A stretch of DNA of 55,565 bases. Source: Oscillospiraceae bacterium. Lineage in GTDB: Bacteria > Bacillota > Clostridia > Oscillospirales > Acutalibacteraceae. The stretch covers positions 1-55,565 of the forward strand of contig WRDW01000008.1 in assembly GCA_009779995.1 (NCBI GenBank). Direction: 5' to 3'. Under the pieces are notes generated by a model that was given only the letters and a program-made list of their open reading frames with translations, was not told where the DNA came from and did not search any database. Every line of letters begins with the position of its first letter. Positions within the stretch are counted from its first letter, which is position 1. Positions 42,293 through 50,677 of the stretch are shown here, piece by piece. The translations under genes and the position numbers were made by a program.

Positions 42293-43574
42293 GCATAGGC
42301 TCCAGCTGCGCCTGGAGCTCGTCCGGCTGCGCCTGGGCAGCTGGTGGACCTCACAGCGCCTGCGCGTCATCCAAGCTGGGATGAACAGGGCCGCAGGCGG
42401 GGAAAGGCAACTGAGGCGCTGGCCCTATGCAGCGGTGCTGGTGCTGTGCCTGGCCGTGGCGGTTTCGGCCATTGTGGTCTCCGCGCTGGCCCAGGGCGCG
42501 CCCTTGCTGCGCACCCTGGACGGCAGCCCGCCCGGCGCGGACGAGGTGGTCATCCTGGACCCCTACCGCCGGGACGAGACGATGCTCGCCCCCGGCACGC
42601 TCTACGAGAGGCCCGTGGCCGCCGTGCAGACGGACGCCGCGCCCGTGCTGCTGCGTATGCGCCTGGAGGAGACGCTGCTCACCGCCGCCCGGGACGGCGA
42701 AGGGCGCGCGGTGGAGACAAGGCCTCTGCGCGCCCCCGGCGAAAACGATGAGCCCCGCACGGTCTCGCAGGAGGAGGCCTTCCGGCGCCTGGCAGACGCG
42801 GGCATCAAGGCCGGCAGCTGGGAGGACGCCCTCAAGCAGAAACTGCCCGCCCGCCGCCTGCCGGGCGGCGACAACGACGGCGGGCGCATCCTGGTGTTTG
42901 AAAAGAAGACCGTCATCGCCGACGCCGACGCCGACATCCCCGGCCTCGCCATGCTGCCGCCGGAGGTGATTGAGCAATACGACCTCGGCAGCGTGTTCTA
43001 TACGTACATAGGCTTCTATTATATCTATGAGGGCGGCGCGCACAGCTACCAGCCGCTGCACATCGCGGTGGACGACCCCGCCCCCCGCCGCGCCGCCGAG
43101 CGCCCCCCGGCGATCACGGAGCTCGCCGGCGAGTTCTACCCCTGGGACGTGACGCAGGAGCGGGTGTACAGCTTCAGCGAGGACCAGCCCGCCTCCGTCA
43201 ACCTGCAGCCGGGGGAGCTGCGGCCCGTGGAGGCCTGGACGGGCCCGGAGGACGCCTGGTTTTACGACGCCGACGGCTGGGTATACTACGGGCAGGCCCT
43301 GGCCCCCGGCGTGATGACGCCCCTGCTGCTGCGCAGCTTCACCGTGTGGCCCGAGAGCCCCCTGGTTCGGGAGGAGGAGACCCGCTACCGCCTGGTGGTG
43401 CGCGCGCAGAAGGCCCCGCTGGTACACAGGGCCATCCTCGAGATATGGAACAGCGGCGCGCCCCTGGGGGACCTGGGGAGCAGCCGGATGACGGGCGAGG
43501 CCGCCGACGCCCTGTTCGGGCGGGTATACCCGGACGGCACCGGGGTGATCAGCTATGTGTATGAAAATGAATAA
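42282..43574 (+). CDS. Large single-pass membrane protein of unknown function
   Basis: 430 residues. A charged N terminus (about 45 residues) is followed by one TM helix (PYAAVLVLCLAVAVSAIVVSAL); the rest is an extracellular acidic, beta-rich region (VFYTYIGFYYIYEGGAHSYQ; PASVNLQPGELRPVEAWTGP). No known domain. Starts inside the end of the signal-peptidase-like gene, with AAGGGG 10 nt upstream. Possibly a client or partner of that protein. Confidence 0.75.
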   Translation: MPLKHRLQLRLELVRLRLGSWWTSQRLRVIQAGMNRAAGGERQLRRWPYAAVLVLCLAVAVSAIVVSALAQGAPLLRTLDGSPPGADEVVILDPYRRDETMLAPGTLYERPVAAVQTDAAPVLLRMRLEETLLTAARDGEGRAVETRPLRAPGENDEPRTVSQEEAFRRLADAGIKAGSWEDALKQKLPARRLPGGDNDGGRILVFEKKTVIADADADIPGLAMLPPEVIEQYDLGSVFYTYIGFYYIYEGGAHSYQPLHIAVDDPAPRRAAERPPAITELAGEFYPWDVTQERVYSFSEDQPASVNLQPGELRPVEAWTGPEDAWFYDADGWVYYGQALAPGVMTPLLLRSFTVWPESPLVREEETRYRLVVRAQKAPLVHRAILEIWNSGAPLGDLGSSRMTGEAADALFGRVYPDGTGVISYVYENE

Positions 43575-44394
43575 AATGAAACGTGTCGCCGTCCTCCAGG
43601 ACATCTCCGGGCTGGGGCGCTGCTCCCTCGCGGCGGCGCTGCCGGTGCTCTGCGCCATGGGCGTGCAGTGCTGCCCCGTGCCCACCGCCGTCTACACCAA
43701 CCAGACGGGATTTCCCCGCTTCGCGTCTCTCGATTGCGGGGCGCTGCTGCGTGATTTTATTTCGCTGTGGAAGGAACACGGCGTGGCGCTCGACGGCGTC
43801 TACACGGGCTTCATGGCGAACGCGAGCCAGCTGGCAGCGGCCAATGAATTCATCGACGCCTTCCGCGCGCCGGATACCCTGCTGCTCATCGACCCCGTGA
43901 TGGGCGACGGCGGCAATATCTACCCCTGCTTTGACGAGGCCTTCTGCGAGGCCATGCGGGCCTTCGCCGCGCAGGCCGACATCATCACGCCCAACGTGAC
44001 GGAGGCCTGTATATTGACAGGCACGCCCTATGCGTTTTTCGCGGCGCGGAACGAGGCGGAGCAGCTTGCGCTCCTGGAATGCATGTGCGCCGCCCTGCCG
44101 CCCCGGCAGGTGGTGATCACCGGCTGGCACAGGGGGGATAAAATCCGCAACGCCGCCCGGGATAACGGCGCTTTCACCGTGTACGAGAGCCCCGCCGTGG
44201 GGGGCTCCTGGTCGGGCACGGGGGACCTGTTCGCCTCGGCGCTGTGCGGCGGCCTGGTGAAAGGGGAATCCCTCGACACAGCCGTGCGCCGGGCCATGCG
44301 CTTCCTGGAGCCCGCGTTGCAGGACGCGAAGCGCCTGGGCGCAGCGGGCGTGGAGGGCGTGCCCTTCGAGCTGCACCTGAAGGAACTGCTATGA
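43561..44394 (+). CDS. Pyridoxal/pyridoxamine kinase
   Basis: 277 residues (several start ATGs at 43555-43576; none has a clear Shine-Dalgarno, and the start overlaps the preceding stop, suggesting coupling). VLQDISGLGRCSLAAALPVL, NQTGFPRF, DGVYTGFMAN, LLIDPVMGDGG, ITPNVTEACILTG and WSGTGDLFASAL follow the PdxY/PdxK ribokinase-like family; DxxGxGD-type catalytic Asp is in GTGD. Makes PLP from B6 vitamers. The next gene overlaps by 4 bp and is an ECF S component. Confidence 0.9.
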   Translation: MKMNKMKRVAVLQDISGLGRCSLAAALPVLCAMGVQCCPVPTAVYTNQTGFPRFASLDCGALLRDFISLWKEHGVALDGVYTGFMANASQLAAANEFIDAFRAPDTLLLIDPVMGDGGNIYPCFDEAFCEAMRAFAAQADIITPNVTEACILTGTPYAFFAARNEAEQLALLECMCAALPPRQVVITGWHRGDKIRNAARDNGAFTVYESPAVGGSWSGTGDLFASALCGGLVKGESLDTAVRRAMRFLEPALQDAKRLGAAGVEGVPFELHLKELL

Positions 44395-44888
44395 ACAAAA
44401 AATCGCTGCGATATATGCTCGCGGCCGCGCTGTTCGCGGCGCTCATCACGGTGTTCACCGCGTATGTTTTGCACATCCCCATGCCCGGCACCGGCGGCTA
44501 CGTGCATTTCGGCGACGCCCTGGTCTTCCTGGCCGCCTGCCTGCTGCCCGGCCCCTGGGCCGCGCCGGCCGGGGCGCTGGGCGCGGGCCTGGCCGATTTG
44601 CTCACCGCACCGGCGTATTGTATCCCCACGGTGCTCATCAAGGCCTGCGTTGCCCTGTGCTTCAGCGCCAAGACAAAAAAAGTCCTCTGCCCGCGCAACG
44701 CCCTGGCCCTGCTGCCCGCGGGGATTTTCACCCTGGGGGGATACTATATCGCCGAGGGCATCCTGTTCGGCTGGGAGGCGGCCCTGCCGCACCTCCCGTT
44801 CAACCTGATCCAGTGGCTGGGCAGCGCGGCGGTCTTCGCGGCGCTGGGCTACGCGATGGACCGGGCAGAGCTGAAGGGGCGAATATAA
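44391..44888 (+). CDS. ECF transporter S component, probably for vitamin B6
   Basis: 165 residues, six hydrophobic segments typical of ECF S subunits (LAAALFAALITVFTAYVLHI; FGDALVFLAACLLPGPWAAP; GALGAGLADLL; LALLPAGIFTLGGYYIAEG; FNLIQWLGSAAVFAALGYAM). HFGDA and the GxGxxLxD/L-type turn fit the DUF1393/ThiT-like group. Translationally coupled to pyridoxal kinase (ATGA overlap, AAGGA upstream), so the substrate is likely pyridoxine or pyridoxal. It needs the shared EcfA/A'/T module, not present here. Confidence 0.85.
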   Translation: MNKKSLRYMLAAALFAALITVFTAYVLHIPMPGTGGYVHFGDALVFLAACLLPGPWAAPAGALGAGLADLLTAPAYCIPTVLIKACVALCFSAKTKKVLCPRNALALLPAGIFTLGGYYIAEGILFGWEAALPHLPFNLIQWLGSAAVFAALGYAMDRAELKGRI

Positions 44889-44905
44889 GAGACAGAAGAA
44901 TTATC

Positions 44906-44934
44906 TTGCATTCTTTCCCAAATTCTGTTATAAT
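44906..44934 (+). promoter_or_regulatory. Promoter (TTGCAT-17-TATAAT)
   Basis: -35 TTGCAT at 44906-44911, -10 TATAAT at 44929-44934, 17-bp spacer, about 39 bp ahead of the start at 44973. Confidence 0.85.
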
Positions 44935-44972
44935 CTCCATAGAAGAAATAAATCTGACAGGAGATGGCTGCA

Positions 44973-46064
44973 ATGAAAAAACTACTCGCAATCCTTGGGG
45001 CGCTCATCGTCGCGGCCGGGGCGGCGGCCGGCGGGTACTATCTGGGGGCACAGTCACAGCAGAAAGCGCCCGATGACAAAGACAGCGGAAACGCCTTTTT
45101 GGATTCGCTGCCCGTGCAGGGCGATTGGGGCGGCTATGAGTGGGTTGTCCTCAAAAAGGAGCCGGGCCGCTGGCTGTGTATGACGAAAGAGATCGTTGAA
45201 GTGCGCAAGTTCCACGAGGCCGAGACGCCCGTCTCCTGGGCGGACAGCGGCCTGCGCGCCTATCTCAACGGCGCGTTCCTGGAGGAAGCCTTCGGCACCT
45301 CCGGCGACCGGGATCGTGTGCTCCTCACCGAGAACAGCAACGGCAGCGTCACTTTTCCCAATGGAAACACAGGCGTCGACAGCGCGGACACGCAGGACTA
45401 TGTGTTCCTGCTGTCCTACGAGGAGGCCGAGGCGTATTTCCCGGATAGCGCCGCCCGCGTCGCCATGTACAACGGCCAGGCGCGGCACTGGTGGCTGCGC
45501 TCCCCCGGCGACTATGTAAACGAATTCGCCAATGTGGACGGCACGGGGCAGGTGAACTATTCCGCAAGCGATATACACACCGAAGGCCTCGGGGTGCGCC
45601 CCGCAATTTGGCGCTTCCACGCATCTTACGACGTCGACCTTCCCCCGGCCTTCGGGGAGATGCTGGTGGGCCTGTGGCAGAACGGCCCTTCGGTGGGCTC
45701 GGCCATCAGCGAGTGCTACCGCTTCTACGAGGACGGCAGCTACACCTTCACGCCCAGCCCGTTTGTGTTCGACCCGGAGGGCTGGCGGCCGCCGGCATCC
45801 GAGGGCCGGTACGTGATTGAGGACGGCAACGTGACCCTGCTGAAGGCCAAAAGCACGGTGATCGAGGGCGGCACGTGGGCGGAGGACGAGATCGCGGGCT
45901 ATGTCCTGGAGGGCGGCACGGAAAGGATCGTCGCCCACCCCGAGCCGAAGGAAATTTACACCGTATACTTGGGTGTATTCGCCGAGCTGAACCGGGAGAT
46001 GTTCTGCATCGACGGCAGAACCTACTGGAAGCTCAGCGCCGACCCGGACGCATATCTGGATTGA
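44973..46064 (+). CDS. Exported DUF6273-like protein
   Basis: 363 residues. Signal anchor KKLLAILGALIVAAGAAAGG then a short linker. Residues about 50-215 resemble DUF6273: WVVLKKEPGRWLCMTKEIV, LRAYLNGAFLEEAF, HWWLRSPGDYVNEFANVDGTG and LGVRPAIWRF. The C-terminal half (GLWQNGPSVGSAISECYRFY...) is a lipocalin-like or META-like beta fold by pattern. Extracellular; function unknown. Start at 44973 (AGGAG upstream) rather than 44964, where the Shine-Dalgarno would be too close. Confidence 0.82.
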   Translation: MKKLLAILGALIVAAGAAAGGYYLGAQSQQKAPDDKDSGNAFLDSLPVQGDWGGYEWVVLKKEPGRWLCMTKEIVEVRKFHEAETPVSWADSGLRAYLNGAFLEEAFGTSGDRDRVLLTENSNGSVTFPNGNTGVDSADTQDYVFLLSYEEAEAYFPDSAARVAMYNGQARHWWLRSPGDYVNEFANVDGTGQVNYSASDIHTEGLGVRPAIWRFHASYDVDLPPAFGEMLVGLWQNGPSVGSAISECYRFYEDGSYTFTPSPFVFDPEGWRPPASEGRYVIEDGNVTLLKAKSTVIEGGTWAEDEIAGYVLEGGTERIVAHPEPKEIYTVYLGVFAELNREMFCIDGRTYWKLSADPDAYLD

Positions 46065-46068
46065 GCAC

Positions 46069-46113
46069 ACGCCCCGAACCGCCAAACAGGCAGTTTCGGG
46101 GCGTTTTTGTTTT
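46069..46113 (+). terminator. Rho-independent terminator
   Basis: Ten-base-pair stem ACGCCCCGAA/TTCGGGGCGT (46069-46078 with 46095-46104) followed by a T-rich run on the plus strand. Ends the DUF6273-like gene; the GtrA gene ends convergently 11 bp further on. Confidence 0.85.
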
Positions 46114-46123
46114 GTTGCTTGCT

Positions 46124-46699
46124 TTACACCTGCGCCTCTTGCACCTCTTGCTCAGGCTCCGCTTCCGGCTTGGGCTTCTTCTTCCTGTGCACCACGAAGC
46201 GGTTGAGCGGGTAGAGCCAGATGGTGGCCGCGAAGGTCGAGATCGGCCTGGCGGCCAGCTCGCCGTAGTACGCCATGTCGCCGCCCATGCCCGCGCTGAT
46301 GCGCAGCACCTCCATGCCCACCCAGGTGGTGGCGAACAGGGAGAACGTGACCATGCACATGTGCAGGAAGATGCTCACCGCCGGGTTGGCGTCCGCCGCG
46401 AAGGTCAGCTTGCGGTTGAGCACGAAGCCCACCGCCTCGCCGAGGAAGGTGGAGAGCAGAAAGGCCCACATGAAGCCAAGGCCGTCATATTCCATATAGC
46501 CTTTGACGATGACCACGGAGCTCGCGTTCATGCTTTTGAAGAACACGTAGGCGAACAGGTAGTAGGAGCCTATTTCCACCGGCACGCCGATGGCGCCCAC
46601 CAGGTTCCACTTGATGAACTTGTAGAGCTCGGCGTGCTTTGCGGTGAAGGCCTTGAATTTCTCGTTTTTAAAGAAGTTCAGTTTGTTCAGTTTGTTCAT
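46124..46699 (-). CDS. GtrA-family membrane protein
   Basis: 191 residues, four TM segments (FIKWNLVGAIGVPVEIGSYY; MWAFLLSTFLGEAVGFVLNR; FLHMCMVTFSLFATTWVGM; ISTFAATIWLYPLNRFVVH) with the family's early F-x-x-W-N-x-V-G and late NRF. GtrA proteins flip or carry undecaprenyl-linked sugars for surface polysaccharides. A Pro/Glu-rich cytoplasmic tail follows. Starts 5 bp after the dehydrogenase stop, so the two are cotranscribed. Confidence 0.88.
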   Translation of the reverse strand: MNKLNKLNFFKNEKFKAFTAKHAELYKFIKWNLVGAIGVPVEIGSYYLFAYVFFKSMNASSVVIVKGYMEYDGLGFMWAFLLSTFLGEAVGFVLNRKLTFAADANPAVSIFLHMCMVTFSLFATTWVGMEVLRISAGMGGDMAYYGELAARPISTFAATIWLYPLNRFVVHRKKKPKPEAEPEQEVQEAQV

Positions 46700-46703
46700 G
46701 GCG

Positions 46704-47828
46704 TCAACCTGCGTGCTTCGTGGGGATTTTGCCCTTCACGCGGTCGTAGAGGCTCTTCGTCTCCGGCAGGGCCAGCAACTCCTCGCGCTTGATGGGGCGC
46801 TGCTCCAGGAAGGACAGGTAGCCCATCAGGGCGCACTCCACCGCGCTCATGGCATCCTCCAGGGTATACGCGAAGTCGCTGCCGTCCAGCAGGCACTGCG
46901 CGAAGTGGTCGTCCATCTTGCGGCCCGCGATGAAGTAGTAGCCCGGGAATTCGTCGTGCTCGATGTCGTCCGGCTCGGCCCAGTCGTACTGGTCGTCGCC
47001 CGCCTCGTCCGCCTCCGAGTAGACCTTGATCGCGGGCGTGGCGTTGTGGTTCTCCAGGATCGTGCCCATGTCCCCGAAGATCTCCATGCTGTTGCAGGCC
47101 GGGGAGACCTGGGTGGAGCTGACGGTGATCTCGGCGAGCGCGCCGTTTTTGAAGGTGGAGATGCTGATGGCGTTGTCGTCGCCCTTCATCGGCAGCGTGC
47201 CCACCTGCTTGCCCCAGAGCATCATCACGCTTTCAACCCGCTCGCCCAGGATGTACTCCAGCGCGCCGTACTTGTGCACGGCCATATCCAGCCAGGCGCC
47301 GCCGCAGCGGTCGATGTCGCCCTTCCAGCAGTCCGGGTCCTCGTTGCCCTCGATCTCGTTGCAGCCCTCGTAAGAGCGCACGAGGCACACGTCGCCCAGC
47401 ATCCCCTTCTCCACCAGGTCATGCATATAGACGTGCATCGGCAGGAACCTGTGGTTTTCCGCGATCATCAGGCGCACGTTGTTCTCCGCGGCGTCCGCGA
47501 TCATCTTGCGGCAGCCCTCCAGGGTCATCGCCATGGGCTTTTCGCACAGGATATGCTTGCCCGCCCTGGCGACCTTCTCACAGACCGCCTCGTGGACGTC
47601 GTGCGGGACGGAGACCAGCACGGCGTCGATGTCCGCGGCGAGCATCTCCTCCAGGGTCTTGTAGGGGGTCATCTCGCTGGCGGTGAACTCCTTCGCCACG
47701 TCGCAGGCCAGGTCCCAGTTGAGGTCGTGCACCGCGACATACTCGATGACCTCCGAGGTTTCGGCGTCGGCCGTGTGGAAATAGAACGGAAACCCGCAGC
47801 CGACGATGCCCATTTTAATGCGTTCCAT
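46704..47828 (-). CDS. Gfo/Idh/MocA family dehydrogenase
   Basis: 374 residues. KMGIVGCGFPFYFHTADAET is the NAD-binding start, CEKPMAMTLEG contains the conserved Lys of EKP, and GGAWLDMAVHKYGALEYILG carries the catalytic DxxxH. Oxidises a sugar, probably a hexose derivative or a sugar nucleotide given the GtrA neighbour. A GGAGG-like site precedes the ATG (CTCCTCC on the plus strand). Confidence 0.92.
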   Translation of the reverse strand: MERIKMGIVGCGFPFYFHTADAETSEVIEYVAVHDLNWDLACDVAKEFTASEMTPYKTLEEMLAADIDAVLVSVPHDVHEAVCEKVARAGKHILCEKPMAMTLEGCRKMIADAAENNVRLMIAENHRFLPMHVYMHDLVEKGMLGDVCLVRSYEGCNEIEGNEDPDCWKGDIDRCGGAWLDMAVHKYGALEYILGERVESVMMLWGKQVGTLPMKGDDNAISISTFKNGALAEITVSSTQVSPACNSMEIFGDMGTILENHNATPAIKVYSEADEAGDDQYDWAEPDDIEHDEFPGYYFIAGRKMDDHFAQCLLDGSDFAYTLEDAMSAVECALMGYLSFLEQRPIKREELLALPETKSLYDRVKGKIPTKHAG

Positions 47829-47866
47829 AATACTCCTCCTAAGTTATTCGTTTTGGTTGTTACAGT

Positions 47867-47899
47867 GCCCGGCGCGCAAGGTTTCGCTGCGCGCCGGGC
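47867..47899. other. Strong hairpin between two minus-strand genes
   Basis: GCCCGGCGCGCA (47867-47878) pairs perfectly with TGCGCGCCGGGC (47888-47899). It is not followed by a clear T-run on either strand. It may stabilise or attenuate the transcript from the small gene at 47922-48143 into the dehydrogenase gene. Confidence 0.6.
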
Positions 47900-47921
47900 G
47901 TGGTTGTCTTGGCTTCGGGTT

Positions 47922-48143
47922 TTAGCCCAGCGCCGCCCACTCCTCGAGGAGCTTCGCCAGAACTTCGTCGGAAAGGCCGAACTGCTTTGCCTGGGGGAAC
48001 TTGGAGATGGTCTTGAAGGTCATCCTGTAGCCGAGCTTGAGCTGGGGGTTCGATGAAAAGCCGGGGATGTACTTCTCCATGATCTCCACCGCCGCGGGGT
48101 TCGCCATGACGTCTTTGAGCTTGGAATCGATCGTGATTGCCAT
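47922..48143 (-). CDS. Small helical protein, unknown function
   Basis: 73 residues. TIDSKLKDVMANPAAVEIME followed by KYIPGFSSNPQLKLGYRMTF resembles short helical domains (DUF1858-like, 'x-DVMANPxAVEIMEKYIPG') that otherwise end clostridial glycosidases or ligand-binding proteins; here it stands alone. No catalytic residues seen. Its own promoter is at 48181-48209, divergent from the symporter. Confidence 0.7.
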   Translation of the reverse strand: MAITIDSKLKDVMANPAAVEIMEKYIPGFSSNPQLKLGYRMTFKTISKFPQAKQFGLSDEVLAKLLEEWAALG

Positions 48144-48180
48144 TTGCCTGTACCTCCTGTTGATAAAATTTGTTTAGCTT

Positions 48181-48209
48181 ATTGTATCACAGCCGACGGC
48201 GCGGGTCAA
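48181..48209 (-). promoter_or_regulatory. Promoter of the small helical protein (TTGACC-17-TACAAT)
   Basis: Minus strand: -35 TTGACC (48204-48209), -10 TACAAT (48181-48186), 17-bp spacer. Back to back with the symporter promoter. Confidence 0.8.
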
Positions 48210-48229
48210 GAAAAACTTGCAATTTTTCC

Positions 48230-48258
48230 TTGCTTTTTTCTCCGCCCTGCTCTATAAT
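48230..48258 (+). promoter_or_regulatory. Symporter promoter (TTGCTT-17-TATAAT)
   Basis: -35 TTGCTT at 48230-48235, -10 TATAAT at 48253-48258, 17-bp spacer. Confidence 0.8.
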
Positions 48259-48298
48259 TAAAAAGACGCAAATAAAACGCGCACAGGGAGGAAAATCT

Positions 48299-49789
48299 AT
48301 GGGCCAGAAGCTGCTGACCTACACCAAAAAAGAACAATGGCTTTTCCTGGTGGCCATCGTCGGCCAGAACGTGTTCTACGGCATATTTTCCAGCGCTTTC
48401 GATTACTTCATGCGTTTCACCCTGCTGATCCCCTCCATGGCCGTGGGCACCGCGATGCTCCTCGCCAGGGCCTTCGACGCATTCAATGACCCCGTGATGG
48501 GCGTCATTGTAGACCGGACCAACACGAAATGGGGGAAATGCCGCCCGTATCTCTTCGCGATCCCCACTTTTCTGCTGCTCACCACGGTGATGAGCTTCAT
48601 GTCCCCCTTCGGGACCTATACGCGCTCGCAGTGGCCCGCGCTTGTCGCGGCCTGGGCCTTCGCCGCGTATGTGCTGTTCAGCGTCGCGTACACCGTCAGC
48701 GACATCCCCCTTTGGGGCATCACTTCCCTGACCACGGAGGACCACAACGACCGCAACAGGCTGCTGGCCAACGCCCGCGTGGTCGCCGCGGCGGGCATGG
48801 CCCTGGGCTTCATCGTGATGCCCATCGCGGAAACGCTGGGGCTGCGGCTGGGCAGCGACCAGAGGGGCTTCCTGGTCACCGCGATTCTCTTCGCCGTCAT
48901 AGGCTTCGCCATGATGCAGCCCGTTCCCTTCGGCATGAAGGAGAGAATTAATCCGAAAAGGGAGAAAACCGGCTTGTTCCACGCCTTCAAGGTGATGTGG
49001 AGCAACAGGCCCTTCCGGCGCATCGTGATCTCCGGCGTGCTGGCGAGCCCGAAGATGCTCATCTCGCTGGTGGCGCTGCCCCTGATGACCTACTATTTCA
49101 GCGACGACAAGGAACACCCCATCCGGGGCGTGCTGCTGATGGGCCTGGTCCTTGCCGGGATGTTCGGCGGGCAGTTCATCGCGCAGGCCCTGCTGCCCAA
49201 GCTCCTGGCGCGCTTCTCGAAGAAGAAGCTGTTTATCTACTCCAATCTCTTCGCGGTGGGGCCCAGCCTGCTCGCCTTCCTGCTCTACAGGCTCAGCCCG
49301 ATGAACCTGATCCACCCCGTCAACATCACCCTGCTCGCGATCTGCTTCACCTTCGTCGGCATAGGCATAGGCGTGCCCGTGGTGCTGATGTCCATCATGA
49401 TCGCCGACTGCGTGGACTACCAGGAGTACCAGACGGGCGAGCGGCCGGACGGCATCTTCTTCTCCGGCCAGAGCTTCGTCGCCAAGCTCCAGACCGCGCT
49501 GGCGTCGTTCATCATGGGCATAGGCTACAACTATGTCGGCTTTTCCGACGTGGCGGTGGAAAAGGTGAAGGACTACATCGCGCAGGGCGGCGTGGCCCGC
49601 GCCAACCCCGATTTCCAGCCCTACATGATGATCATGTTCTTCCTGATCACGATCCCGGCGGCGATAGGGTTTATCCTGACCATCCTCCCCATGTGGAAAT
49701 ACGAGCTGGATACCGAGGAGCACGACAGGATTATGGCGGAGTTGAATGAGAGACGGCACGGGGTGGAGGCGGAGCAGGTACAGGAATAG
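48299..49789 (+). CDS. GPH-family (MFS) glycoside/pentoside/hexuronide:cation symporter
   Basis: 496 residues, about 12 TM helices. ARAFDAFNDPVMGVIVDRTN followed by TKWGKCRPYL is the GPH signature, and DCVDYQEYQTGERPDGIFFS is the conserved second-half motif of MelB/UidB-like carriers. Imports glycosides with a cation. A beta-glucuronidase/galactosidase-like GH2 gene lies 3 kb downstream, a plausible partner. GGGAGG lies 8 nt before the ATG. Confidence 0.93.
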   Translation: MGQKLLTYTKKEQWLFLVAIVGQNVFYGIFSSAFDYFMRFTLLIPSMAVGTAMLLARAFDAFNDPVMGVIVDRTNTKWGKCRPYLFAIPTFLLLTTVMSFMSPFGTYTRSQWPALVAAWAFAAYVLFSVAYTVSDIPLWGITSLTTEDHNDRNRLLANARVVAAAGMALGFIVMPIAETLGLRLGSDQRGFLVTAILFAVIGFAMMQPVPFGMKERINPKREKTGLFHAFKVMWSNRPFRRIVISGVLASPKMLISLVALPLMTYYFSDDKEHPIRGVLLMGLVLAGMFGGQFIAQALLPKLLARFSKKKLFIYSNLFAVGPSLLAFLLYRLSPMNLIHPVNITLLAICFTFVGIGIGVPVVLMSIMIADCVDYQEYQTGERPDGIFFSGQSFVAKLQTALASFIMGIGYNYVGFSDVAVEKVKDYIAQGGVARANPDFQPYMMIMFFLITIPAAIGFILTILPMWKYELDTEEHDRIMAELNERRHGVEAEQVQE

Positions 49790-49790
49790 C

Positions 49791-50660
49791 CTAACCTTGT
49801 AACAGAGGTTTGAGTTCGCGTCTGTACGCTTCCGTGATTTCGGTTTCCTCCCAAAACTGTGTGCGCTTCTTGCGGGAATAGCCGTATGTCATTAGTTTTG
49901 CTTCAGCCAAGTCTCTAGGTTCAGCAAGCCTGCTTGCTAGCATGTCAGTAGTCCAACTAGGCTGGCCCAAAATAATTTGAATCTTTTGCCTTTGGTTGCA
50001 AGGTACGCCTTTTCTTTCCGATTTAGTTTTTAGACGCTTCATCAGTTCCAGCACACCAACACCAAGGATCGTCGAAATACTGGCAGCAATGTCAAGCAGT
50101 TCATTCCAGCTGATTGTTTGTTCGGTAGATTCAATATCGTCCGTAATCATGGGCGGCTCGGTTGTGGTGTATTTGTATTTTGAAATAGGTGGAGGTGTTA
50201 TGTGAGGAAGAACAACGCCATTTTTGAAAGCAGCCTCAATAATAGCATCATTAGCCTTAACAACAGCATCGTACGTAGCATCGGGGTCAAGAGCAACTCT
50301 TTCTGCCTCGTATATAGCAGCATCCCACTCAGCCATTAGCTCGGCCGCTTCAACAGCGTCCCTTTCTGCCGCTTTTCTTAATGCTGAGAGCGTCACAGGA
50401 GCATCTGAGTTATATCTCCGCAAAGTAGTGGCTGTTGTTACGGCTACGGCTCTTGTTACCTCATACTCCTTAGTTTTCTTAGTTTTCGCCAAGAGTTGTG
50501 CCTGTAGTTCGGCGACTACATCTCTGCTTGCCTCCTGCTGGATATATGAACTATCCGCTTTTGCTGGTGGCATTGCAGCCGTAGCGGGCCCAGTCATAAT
50601 TATGCCAGCGCCCGTTGCGATTGCCCCTACCTTGGGTAATGGATTTTTCTTTGGCGGCAA
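49791..50660 (-). CDS. Hypothetical AT-rich gene product
   Basis: About 289 residues from a TTG at 50660 (GGAG 9 nt upstream); a TTG at 50681 overlapping the previous stop is the alternative. An early Ala/Pro/Gly-rich hydrophobic stretch (VGAIATGAGIIMTGPATAAM) is followed by helical, Ala/Glu-rich sequence (AAERDAVEAAELMAEWDAAI) and a hydrophobic segment (LLDIAASISTILGVGVLELM). The C terminus is basic (YSRKKRTQFWEETEITEAYR). No family recognised. Much lower GC than its neighbours, so probably recently acquired, perhaps phage- or plasmid-derived. Confidence 0.65.
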   Translation of the reverse strand: MPPKKNPLPKVGAIATGAGIIMTGPATAAMPPAKADSSYIQQEASRDVVAELQAQLLAKTKKTKEYEVTRAVAVTTATTLRRYNSDAPVTLSALRKAAERDAVEAAELMAEWDAAIYEAERVALDPDATYDAVVKANDAIIEAAFKNGVVLPHITPPPISKYKYTTTEPPMITDDIESTEQTISWNELLDIAASISTILGVGVLELMKRLKTKSERKGVPCNQRQKIQIILGQPSWTTDMLASRLAEPRDLAEAKLMTYGYSRKKRTQFWEETEITEAYRRELKPLLQG

Positions 50661-50677
50661 TTGAAGCAACTCCTTCC

